Shown here one piece after another: positions 38,903-51,600 of a DNA stretch of 64,000 nucleotides. Position 1 is the first letter of the stretch, and every line of letters begins with the position of its first letter. Made by a program: the position numbers and the translations under genes. Under the pieces are notes generated by a model. The model did not search any database, was not told the DNA's origin, and saw nothing but the letters and a program-made list of their open reading frames with translations. Origin of the DNA: Periplaneta americana (taxonomy: Eukaryota > Arthropoda > Insecta > Blattodea > Blattidae); assembly GCF_040183065.1 (NCBI RefSeq), contig NC_091121.1, positions 61,288,287 to 61,352,286 on the forward strand, read 5' to 3'.

Positions 38903-39600
38903 CTATTCACAAGTGGACTGAGATTCACCACTTGACAGACTACAAGAATTCTTATCACCATTAATAAGTCTATCTGTCATCGACTCCAACAATGGGGGCA
39001 GAGGCATGGTGACAGGAGCCATGGCAGGATTAGCAGAGACTGGATTTGGAGCTACCATAAATACTTTGTAAACATGATGACCGGGATGGGTTGGAGATTG
39101 AGTGGCTAAAACAACCAATGAACCTGGCTCCACATTTGTAAGATCTTCCAATGGTGATGGCTGGTTCTCAACAGTTGGTTTTGGTGTATTTTTTGCAGAA
39201 ACCAACGTGTTAGATCCTCGCTTTCCTTTCTTTCCAGATGTAATTTCTTCTTCAATTTGATCAAGTTTTCTTGGTTGAGGAACTCGCCCTGACCGTGTTG
39301 GTTTTGGAGGTTTAGACAGAAATTCCAACTCTCTTGTTTCATTGTCACTTTTGTCGCTGCCATCTTCAGATTCCCTATCATCAGTAACAGGAACATTTTC
39401 TGTGGGAAAGCTAAGATCATCTTCGTAATTATATTCAAATTCATTCTCATCATCTTCAATTTCCTTACGATGTCTCTTTCTGCCTGTCTCACTGCTGTTA
39501 CCAGATTCTTTCCCTTCATCATCTTTTCTCTGAATTCGTTTCATCTTTGAATCTGAAAGATCCCCTGTATCTCCAGGATCCATTGAGTTGCAAAGAAAAC
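38903..39600 (-). CDS. BDP1: BDP1 last coding exon
   Basis: Acceptor cttcatttcag; stop codon at 38905-38903. Encodes about 232 residues: a [14 protein letters not shown] start, a basic/acidic mix, [16 protein letters not shown] and a Pro-rich end. The [23 protein letters not shown]-like stretch (near residues 870-890) is more hydrophobic and probably conserved. A possible poly(A) signal on this strand (AATAAA) lies at 38096-38091, implying a 3' UTR of about 0.8 kb. This is inference. Confidence 0.92.
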
Positions 39601-42600
39601 CTGAAATGAAGTACAAACAAGAATTATGAAATAAAAAAAGGGTTGTTTACAATGTAAATTTTGCTCTAAGAAGGCTGATATCAAAAACAGTGAAAGTGTT
39701 CACATTTCTTACAGTATAGTCTTGTCAGGGTAATTGCCAACTATTAGTACACAAAAACAACATGGCCGACCTTAATAAGGCACTTTACAATAATTGGCAG
39801 TCTACAATGTTAGATACAGATTGCTCAGCAAAATAGTGCAACACTAAAAAAATATGTATTCTAAAACTCAAATGACATAAACTTTACTTTAGAAACATAC
39901 TAAAATTCAAGTAACTCAGTACCTTTCAATGAAACTTACAACCAAAACTACATGTGCTTGGAGTAATGTAAATATTCTTTATCACTTCTGCACTTCCTTT
40001 TACAGTTCTGTGCGGGCTGTGAGCAGGTGAATGAACTTACTTACTTACTGGCTTTTAAGGAACCCGGAGGTTCATTGCCGCCCTCACATAAGCCCACCAT
40101 TGGTCCCTATCCTGAGCAAGATTAATCCAGTCTCTACCATCACATCCCACCTCTCTCAAATCCATTTTAATATTATCTTCCCATCTATGTCTCGGCCTTC
40201 CCAAAGGTTTTTCCCCTCTGGCCTCCCAACTAACACTCTATATGCATTTCTGGAATCGCCCATACGTGCTACATGCCCTGCCCATCTCAAATGTCTGGAT
40301 TTAATGTTCCTAATTATGTCAGGTGAAGGATACAATGTGTGCAGTTCTGCGTTGTGTAACTTTCTCCATTCTCCTGTAACTTCATCCCTCTTAACCCCAA
40401 ATGTTTTCCTAAGAACCTTATTCTCAAAAACCCTCAATCTCTGTTCCTCTCTCAAAGTGAGAGTCCAAGTTTCACAGCCATACAGAACAGCCGGTAATAT
40501 AACTGTTTTATAAATTCTAACTTTCAGATTTTTTGACAGCAGACTAGATAACAAAAGCTTCTCAACTGAATAATAACAGGCATTTCCCATATTTATTCTG
40601 CGTTTAATTTCCTCCCGAGTGTCATTTATATTTGTTACTGTTGCTCCAAGATATTTGAATTTTTCCACCTCTTCGAAGGATAAATCTCCAACTTTTATAG
40701 TTCCATTTCGTACAATATTCTGATCACGAGACATAATCATATACTTAGTCTTTTCGGGATTTACTTCCAACCCTATCTCTTTATTTGCTTCAAGTAGAAT
40801 TTCCGCGTTTTCCCTAATCGTTTGTGGATTTTCTCCTAACATAGGCTATTCATGTCATCCGCATAGACAAGCAGCTGATGTAACCCGTTAAACTCCAAAC
40901 CCTCTCTGTTATCCTGAACTTTCCTAATGGCATATTCTAGAGCGAAATTAAAAAGTAAATGTGACAGTGCATCTCCCTGCTTTAGCCCGCAATGAATTGG
41001 AAAAGCATCAGATAGAAACTGGCCTATACGGACTCTGCTGTAAGTTTCACTAAGACACATTTTAATTAATTGAACTAGTTTCTTGGGGATACCAAATTCA
41101 ATAAGAATATTATGTAAAACTTCTCTCTTAACCGAGTCATACGCCTTTTTGACAAATATTATTTGAATTCTGTAACCCTATGAAATGTAAAGCCATGGAA
41201 GATGTATATTTTACTTTCTCTTTGAATTCCTTTAACGAAATTAAATTTATCTTAAATGTAGAACTACACGCATTATATTCTTCACCTAACATAATTAGGA
41301 ACATTAAATCCAGATGTTTGAGATAGGTAGGGAATGTAGCATGTATAAATCTAGAAATCCATACAGTATGTTAGTTGGAAGATCTGAGGGGAAAAAGGCC
41401 TTTGAGAGGGCAAGATGTAAACAGGAGGATAATATTAAAATGAATTTGAGGAAGGTGGAATTATATGAAGGCGGCAATGAACCTATGGATTCTTTAAAAG
41501 CCATTTGTAAATAAGTAGTTATTAGAAGGTCTTAATATTTTAGAGAAGAACTTTTATTTGGTCCCTGCAATTGGTATTCACAAAAAATAGAAAATAAATG
41601 TTACCTACAAGTAAATGGAACAGCCCTTGAGCATTATAGTAACCACGTAGGTACATTGTAAAATCTTTCTTAGATCTCCACTTTGTTATTTTAGTATACT
41701 ATATTTTATATACTACCCATAGTCATACCAATATTATGGAAAGGAAGATTTATAAACTTTTTTTTTGTAAACTTATAACTGAAGCGGTTTGAGGCCCACT
41801 CAATGTGTTTCAAACGTTGGCCCCACTGATGATAATAACAACAATAGGCACTTGTTAAAAAAGATTATATGTACTTATACACAAAATATTTGTTACAAAC
41901 AGGATAACTGAAGATCATATTTTTTCTAGGTTATAGAAACAACAGGAGCAAAGAAAATAAAAAAAGATCTCGCTAATTCTGCAGTGATTGTGCACTATGG
42001 TACAGGATCGACTATTATGCCAGTGGCATAATACCACTTGATTTACTTCTAACTACTTTCGTAAATAATTATTTATGGTAAACTAAAAATTACAAAGTTA
42101 TGAGTAATACTTCATATTATGCATGTGAATGCATATTCGTGATCTCCCTCTTTATACATACTTTTTCTGTTTGGTTTGAATCTTTTTCGTGGTCTGGATG
42201 GCTTTTTCGGTAGAAGTTCCTCTTGTTTTTTACGTCTTTCTTCTGCCTCCTCTCTTTCTGCAAAAGATGTAATGGTCATTTAATATATTTCATTAAAATT
42301 TCAACAGAACAACATTAACAAAAACGTTTCAATATTCATACAGTAATTTATTACATTATTCCTATTCTTTCTGCAAAGTATAATTCTCTTTCTATCATTC
42401 TTAAACTATATGCACTGTTCCGAATCAAGTTCAATAAACATGGGATAATTAACAGAGATTCTTATTATTGCATTATGGTCATTTTACAGCACATTGCAAG
42501 ATATTACAGTCATGGTAACTTTGATGTTCAGAAATAAAATGGACAAATCAATCTGAAGACTGTAGTTGCTTTTTTGAAACTGAATCCGAAACAGATTATC

Positions 42601-42619
42601 AGATCCATTCCTTTTTAAT

Positions 42620-42656
<37 letters not shown>

Positions 42657-45600
42657 TGAATATCATAATTAGTGGCAAAATTGATCAATTTCGAACTGAA
42701 TTTAGTATGGTAGACTCAAAACGAAACACATTTTCACCAGTTATCTACACAATATGGCTAGTAATACAGGCCTTGATTAAAGACATTGTACGGATCAACT
42801 ACAGTATGTGCTAGTAAAATCGCATTGAGATCACTTCATTTTATGTCTTTATATTGGATTGCATTATAGATTATATTGGTCACATAACCTATCACAAATG
42901 ACTCATGTTTGTCCAAACGAAATATTTAACCTTCTCTAATTATAATTATCAAAACTGTGATACTTAACGTAAAAATTGTCGAGTTTTAAATTCAATTTTT
43001 CATTGTGCTATTATTGCACTATATAAAATGGCTGTATCAGATGCGCTTTACAAAAAACTTATTGGAGACTTATTAACTGTTTCTTAATGAAGAATTGAAT
43101 GACAATTCACACAGAGTAGACTTTCAACTGTGACAAGTATTTTTTCTTCAGTAATACTGTAGATTCTAGACACAATGGTTTGTTTAATCAAATAAATTTA
43201 ACAGCAAAATTCTTCTCCAACCCCTCTCACTCTGTCTGGATCTATCACTGGAAGCTGACGCATTTTGATGAGAACATTCTTACAGGTTTTAAAAACCTCA
43301 ACATGATAGCATAATAAGCAATTTACAATTTTTAATGGTTCTTCAAATATCAGTCAATGATCATATTGGACAAACACAAGCAAAAGAGGTGGAGAAAAAA
43401 AATTAAAGACCTCTTCCCCAACTACATAAATTTCGATCCTTATCTTATTAACACCTATGTATGTTATTTTGACCTCTATGAAAATTCAGCACTACTGTGA
43501 AACAAATGGGTTTTCCACTAACAACTCGAAAAATAGCCTAAACATAATAATAGACTTTATGAGTGGTAATGCAATAAAAAAATGTACACATAACTTACAC
43601 CCAAGATATAACATACCTAATTCCTTTTCTAATTCCGTCAGATCGAAATCCAGAGGATAGCGAAGTGCCTTCTCAACCAAATATCTGTTGGTACGATCTT
43701 CTTTCTTGAATTTTATCTTCAAATCTTGTCTCGTTCGTTTTGGAAATATAGACTGCATCAGAAGGAAGTCTGTACCCACTGTATTAAGAGCCCTATAGAA
43801 TTTCAGTGTCTCTGTAATATTACATACAGAAGAATACCAGTTAATTTGAGCTAAATAACATCCTGCATTCCATATTCTTTTTATAATTCCTTATAATTTG
43901 CTAAAATAATAACTACCTTGACATAATTATTCAACTATCATTATTACTAAAGAATATTCTTTCACTTTTATTTGGCCAACATTTATAAATTGCCTATTAA
44001 TACAAAAATGTCCCCAGCGGTTTAGTGATTGGTTCATTACCATATTTGTAACTAGGCCTAAATATAACAGGTTCAAAATCGGCTTAGGACAATATATTTT
44101 TGGGCAGAAAAATAACACTTGAATTAAAATTTCATCGTAAGAAGAATGCAATCCTCAGCATCGTGTAACAGATTTACTACATGTGAAAGTATCTTTGTTC
44201 TCGAAAAGAGAAAGTAAAGACAAAATCTACGTCCACAATAATTACTCCATTCTCAACTCTCAGTAACATACGTCACCAAGATGATTATGGAGGTCTTGGA
44301 TATAAAACAGCAGCAACATGTCATATATCACTGGTTCACAGTTTCTTATGTACAAAATGTCTGTCATAAATGCACAAGTTGCATTAGTTTAAATGAACTA
44401 CTAATTCACTCTCAAAGAGTCAATAACTTAGTTGTCAAGTAGATCTACTTGGCAATTAAAATCAATCAACTGTTGTTAATGTTGTTAATGCAAGTATAAT
44501 AATTAAGAGACAATAACTCCACTTTTTGATCTTTGTCATATATGACAAGTGTAAATGTTGTTAAAATCAGATTTATATACAAAACTCATGTCATTCAACT
44601 CTGTACCTGCTTGGGACCAGTCTTTTGATTTTCTGGTCTTCTTACTATATGTGCCATAACTTGTCGATCCTGTACCGTAGTCCACAATCACTGCAGAATT
44701 AGCAAGGTCTTCTCTATTTTTTTTTGCTCCTGTTGTTTCTATAACCTAGAAAAAATATGATCTTCAGTTATTCCATCTGTAACAAATAAGTTTTGTTTCT
44801 AGATACACACTATCTTTCTAAACTAGTACCTATTGCTTCTTGTCTCTGACTGTAATTTAGCCTACATATTTATTAAGTAAAAACTGTTGTCAGAAAAATA
44901 AAAAAAAAAATGTCTTTTATTTTGCAATTATGCACTGTATTTCAGCACTATTACTCGTACATCTCAATCTGAAGGAACACTGTGTACCTGGTGTCGCACT
45001 AACCCAACCACCAGGCCTATCCACTTCACTACAATTAAAAGTTGAAAATATCTTCATGAGAATATATGAATTTAAATAATTTATATAACATTACTTTTCA
45101 GCTGTATTGAATTTTTTTCGTTTGGACCTACAAATATTATGTAACTGAGAGTCGAGTGTAATAATCTTACCAAACTTTTCTCATCGAGAATAATCTGTCC
45201 ATCAGGTCCCACTTTGACTTGCGGCACTGGCATAGCCATGTTTTCTTCTTCTTCTTCCTCGTCATTTTGAGTGTTCTCTCCCTGTGCAGTTGGTTCGTCT
45301 ACTTGCTCTTCTGACAGACGTTCCTCAACAATACTAAAATAATATGTAAATAACAACCTTTTATCTCGCATATGGAAATATATTAATACATAACTACCAA
45401 ACATTCTCTTACAGTCTATACAAAACTAGAAAGTTATTGACAGTTCCCTCTCTAACACGAGAAAAGGGAGCGACATTGTATTTATTCAATATGACACAAA
45501 TTTTCATAAAATAGCTCTAGTTTAGTGTATGATTTATCTGTAAGAACTGTTGCCCATTGTGCAACTCAAACCAAGAAATGGATTCGGAACACCTCAAAAT

Positions 45601-48600
45601 CTGTGCTTCAGTGGCTGACCATGATAATATCTTTGAAAAATATTGGAGTGCAAGAGGTCAAATGACTTTATTGTCAAACACCTGGCATTAGAAAACAACA
45701 ACAACATAAATAAATCTTACAATTTACATATAGCTATTTTATGTAAATTTTGTAATATAAACCACATGCATCGATTTTAAACCACACCAGTGGGGGGGGG
45801 GGGGGGCAGCTTTACGATACAAGGACATTCATTATAAACTCAAAGGTAAGTCATTTTACTTAATTTATATATTATATAGTTTAAGATCGAGCTTTTAAAG
45901 GGGAAGAATGGAACAAGCTTCTGAAGAAGGCCAGGACCCATAAACTTCTACTGATATGTTAAGGCTTGGCATTACTCCAGTCTCAACTCTTGGTAACAGA
46001 TGTCACCCCATTGTTTGTGGGGAATTCAGGCAGAAAAGAGTGGAAACACACCAAAACAAAATCTTACTGGTCCATAACTTTCCATGTGTAAATATACCTA
46101 CAGACGTACATTTGCAAGGTGCACAAAACTTGAAATGATAACAATTAAGCCAAGACCAGTCAAGTAGAGCCAGTTGCTAAGTGCTTATTATTGAAAATTA
46201 ATCAACCATTAATATCATCAAACCATAAACCATATTTATATGCTCTACTCAGTGAAAGAAATATACACTATACAATAAAAATGACAATACATAGTTAATA
46301 ATTATGAAAAACCCAAGCAAATGATACTAACAATTAAGTCAATAATACTTACTGTTCAGCATCAGGTTGTGACTGGGAATTTTTTGAAGTCTCACTTGTT
46401 TGATCTGAATATCTGAAAATTACAATTTTGTGTAAATAAAACACATGATTTTCATAGAAAAATTAGATATATTATATTTGTGTGTGCGTGCACGTACATG
46501 TGTATATCTGAATAGTTAATTGAATGTAATAAAAACACAACTTCAATAGAATAAGGCCTTTTTTTAATATTCTATATAGAAATACACAATTATTATAGAC
46601 TTTTTTCAAGGTGATTGCGAAAATGCTCTCAAATTTTTATGGCATGTACTAATTTTATAATACAAAAGCACATTCTAAATGTAATACAAAATGTGTGGTA
46701 CAAATCATCATCATCACCTTACTTCCAAGGACTCGGAACTTTGTAACAGGACTCATAAATAATATTTTTAAACATACAGAATTTTCAAGGAGTACTAGAG
46801 TAAAAATTTATAACACTTTAGCACTTCCAAAGTTAATGTATGGCAATGAAATTCCCAGTTCTGTTCTCACTCATGTGAAAATGATAATATTATTAAAATA
46901 AGTTTGTGATTGAGAGTTGTGCAAGGAAGATTCTGTCCTCCAATGTCAAGATGGTCACTGTGCCCATTATAACACTTTCTTGCTGCTATTATTGGAACCA
47001 CATGTTATAGATAATTTCGAGAGAAAATTTGTTCCAGGGCCAGGTATCGAACCCGGAACCTTTGATTAAACGTACCAATGCTCTACTAACTGAACTACCC
47101 AGGAACTCTACCAGACACCGATCCAATTTTTCCCTCTTTCAACTTTACAGGAAGTTATACCTGAAAGCTCGATTTGAACATGTTATGGATTTGTATCTGT
47201 GTCTTGATGCCATAGCACAGCAAATTATCAAGTTTATCAGTGCAGAAGAAACCAGTGGTGCTGAAATTGATAGAAGATTTCTAGCATAGTTTCAAGAAAA
47301 TTCTTTGTCTTATTTGGTAGTCTTCAAGTAGTGCAAATCATTTAAGGTGTACCACTATAGTTTCTAACATGCCACAATATGCATCAACATACAAAAGCTT
47401 CAACACACTGAAGAACATATTTAGGAAAACAGTAAATGTCTGCAAATTGGCCAAGAATGCAAATATCAACATTAATAGCATTGAGTAAATTATTCAACAG
47501 CCAAGTTTTCAAAAGGGTATGCAACATGAGTGCTCAGAAATTTCATCGCAGAAGACTAAGTAAGAAAAGTTCAACTTTGTTCCCAACATCTCCAGTGTTT
47601 CAAGTCATGAGTTCGTGGATAAAACTACGATAACCCATTAGACTTGGGTTGCAAATACACTTCTACAACCAAATCTGCTAGCAAGGTATTTTAACACACA
47701 CATTCAATTTGTCACCACTAAAACAGGTTACTGTGACATCTGAGAAATGGCTACTGTTTTTTGTAATAAATATAAACACTAATAATCAAATTAGAATAAA
47801 ATTTAACTAAAATTTTTCTGAAGCTGGAAAAATCAATAAAGGAATAGCTCAAGGATACAGCCTTTCACCAACACTTTTCAATATAAACTTAAATAAAATA
47901 CAAAAATGGGAACAAGAAATTCAAGGTATTAAAATAATCCGAAAACAAGAATTCAAAACACTTTTATTTGTAGATGACCAAGTGATAATATCGGATAATG
48001 ATTACAAATTACAAATAGCAGTACATAAACTGAATAGTCATACAAGATTATGGGATGACAATTTCAACCGAAAAAAAAAAAACAAACAAAAATTATGGCA
48101 TTTATAGGCCAAGATCCAGTAAGAAATAAAATAGGCTAGTTATCAATAATAAAATCATTGGGCAAACCAACTCATTTAACTATTTAGAATGTTTACTATC
48201 TTATGAGAATTAAAAAAATATTCAAAATAACGTCTCAAAGTTCCTAAAAGTAACAGGACTCATAAATAATATTTTTAAACATACAAAATTTTGAAGGAGT
48301 ATTAGAGTAAAAATTTCTAACACTTTAGCACTTCCAAAGTTAATGTATGGCAATGAGATATGAACTCTGATCTGATAAAACAAGAATTAAAGCAGTTGAA
48401 ATGAAGTTCATGAAAAAAAGTGCACAATATATTTTGTTAGATCACAAGACTAATAAAGAAATTTTACTATGGGATAAAAAATATATAATATATATTACTT
48501 TCACGTGTTAATGAACTAAGTTTAAAAATACCTTAGTTGACTAGTTTCGGCTTGGGAGCCATCTTCAGAATTGCATGATCCTTGCGTGTGTCTTCCGGTG

Positions 48601-51600
48601 TCTTTGTCCTTGTTACTTAGTTTATTAACACGTGAAAGTAATATATATTATATATTTTTTATCCCTTAATGATAGTGTTAAAAGTTGTGTAATCAAGATG
48701 TATAAGAACTTTTAAATGAACTAAAAGTTACATCAGTAATGCATAAAATACAAAAAACTGCACTGCCTTTTCAACACATCTTGCACTGTTCCGCCCGGAG
48801 ACAACCCACTTCTACTAATTTATGCATATTGATGGGAAACCTTAATAACTGGTTTGAACACATTCAATGGATGCCACAAGATCGTATCTCAAGGGCAATG
48901 AAAAATTACCAATCTTGGGGAACAAGACGTCAGGGATGACCATTCAAACAACTACTGAACAACTGAGACTGGAATGGAGCAACCATTTGGTCCAAATCCA
49001 TGAAAAGTGTTATGATTTTTTTATCAGTGGAACTTAATCATACACCATTTTCAGGTGTGAAGCAAAATATTATTTATATATATTAATATACAAATATCAA
49101 TCTGATAAACATTTTTTTAACAAATAAAATTCAGGAACTTACTTCATTGGATTTGTTGTTGGATTGTAAAAGATTAAGTCGAACATAGTAAGACGGCTTC
49201 TATCAGGCCTTTTGTTCCCAAACTTATTCTGGAATTCCATTCGAGCTTTCGCCATACGAAGCATACAGCTACTTGGGGTTCGACGACTTCTTTCCTTTTT
49301 TTTCTTTTCTGGTTCATCACAGACTCTACTATCGCTGGGTGTTGCAACTGCCATCTCCTCACTTTAAAAACAATACAAAACCATGCAGAAATTACATTCA
49401 ACATTTCTATAAATGCAATAGCAGCGTATCCTAGAGAACAATGCTATTTATCTTTTCATTTCTGCAACTCCGCTCTGAACTTTTGCAAGAAATTGGGTGA
49501 GTGAAATATGAGCTTTATCCATTATTAAGTTGAAACTATTGTGCAATCCCTTCACCGGGTTTATAGTTCTTCAATAGCCATCAAGAAAATATCTGCAAGT
49601 AAACATTTGCTTGTAGACACCTTGATGACACAAACTGTTCTTGTTCAGTTACATTGCATTTTACATGAAGGAACCAATCTATAGTATTATTAAAACGAAC
49701 TATCCATGTAACTTTGTTCCTCTATTGTCCACACAAGTTATCTTGGTAGCTGGACTCTGTCTCTACTGAAGCTACATGTTTTGTACCTGGATCTTCTTAA
49801 GACATTGTGATTGTTACAAAAAATCGTTGTCTTATGTATTTATTTTAGCCCAGATCACATATATAACAGATTGCTCATCCCTATGTTAAAATCGATAGCA
49901 ATTTGAAGAGAACAACCACCAGAATCGCCACCCATCTACCGTAAACGAACATGAGATGGCAGTATAGTCGCTAATGTAATTCAAATGGGAGTTATGATGT
50001 AACTCCTTATGTAACTAGATGGCAGCATAGTAAACCTGACAAAAGTTGTTACCGTCAAAGCCTATAAGGCCGAGCAATCTGGGTATATATATGATCTAGG
50101 ATTTTAAGTACGTCTGCACCTCCATCAGACCAAAAAGTGTCCATTACCAACTGACTGCCTGTCTACCTCTCAGTCTATAAGATACTCTGACTAATCTGCA
50201 GCTTTCGTTAGAAGTTCTGTCACATGACTTCCCTACACAATATGTTTTATGTGTGTGTATAGTATTATAATGTTTGTGCATTAATGCTGGAAAAGAATAT
50301 GGAAGATGAATCTTTAGGTTTCCTACAAAAAATAATAATATGTCTTCGAATGTACAATACAGTACAATTACTAAAATGCAATAAATAAAAACAAAATGAA
50401 GAAAAATAGTTCATTCAACAAACCGACACTCTAACTATATTTGTTAACACACAAATTCATGAATTTAAGACATTATCAAACGTCCATTTACAATTCCTAT
50501 ATCGGTTACTGAAGATTAAAGAATTAAGACTTTAAATCAGTTTAACATTAATAAGGGAGTTAAACAGGAATGCATACTACTGCCTAATTTGTGTAATAGC
50601 CTATCTTATATTAACAAAATTGTTAAAGATGGAAATAAAAATAGTGGCAAACAACTTAACAATAGGAATAAAATCCGAACTCTACTACATGCTGATGATC
50701 AAATTACACTTGCCAAATCTGAGAAACTACAGAAAGCTGCTAACGAAATAAATAAAATTTGTCAAAAATATGATATGAAAATCTCTAACTCAAAATCAAA
50801 ATCAATGGGAATATGTCCAGAGAGTAAAAATTGTTATGAATGATAAAATGATAGAACAAGTATCAAATTTCACATATTTGGGAAGCCTAATATCAATGGA
50901 GTCCTGTGTCGTGGCATAGTGGTCTAAGGCACCCTGCCTAGGACTCGCATTACGGAATGCACGCTAATTCAAGTCCTCATGGGGGAAGAAATTTTCTCAT
51001 GAAATTTCGGCCAGTGTATAGGATCAGTGCCCACCCAGCATCGTGATGCACTTGGGAAGCTATGATAGGTAGCGAAATCCGGTTGTGAAAGCCAGTTATA
51101 ATGGCTGGGGGGAACATCGTGCTAACCACACGATGCCTCCATTCTGGTTGGATGATCGTCCACCTCTGCTTCGGCATATGGGCGCGAGGCCAGCAGCCAG
51201 CTAGTTGGTCTAGGCCCTTCACGGATTATTATTATTAATATCAATGGAAGAAAAAGACATGAACAATAAATTACAAAAATACAACAAAATTAATGGTATA
51301 ATTAAACGACATTTTGGCCAACAATGCTAGCTGAGAATGAATTACGGTTACATAATATCACGTCAAAACCAGTTTTATTACATGACAGTGAAACTTGAGT
51401 GCTAAATAAGAGAGATACAGAGAAATCAGAAGCAGCACAAATGAGACTTTTAACGCCATTATTAGGCCTCACGAGATTGAATCACCAAAAAAAAATGTAG
51501 ATATCCGCAAAAATTAAAAGCAGAAAGTATAAGTAATGACGATTAATGTTACCAGAAAAAATGATTTCAACACGTACAATGAATGGACCCACAATGCATT

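Larger units (their letters stand above)
46413..49142 (-). other. BDP1 intron 2
   Basis: 2.7 kb, occupied mostly by two LINE fragments of one family (46745-46853 and 47810-48960), a tRNA-like SINE piece (47010-47130) and a fold-back element (48471-48665). Confidence 0.75.

Noticed and set aside
40031-40513. 160-codon + strand frame
   Set aside because: It is the opposite strand of a well-supported LINE coding region.
47010-47130. Functional tRNA gene on the - strand
   Set aside because: A and B boxes are clear, but the acceptor arm mispairs and the anticodon arm is irregular; better explained as a SINE head. The same applies to 7990-8070, 37320-37398 and 5443-5520.
48522-48614. Hammerhead ribozyme on the - strand (ctgaaga ... 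gccgaaac)
   Set aside because: The two core boxes are there but the first pair of stem II is wrong (a bulged U) and no convincing stem I pairs around the would-be cleavage site. Kept only as a shared motif.
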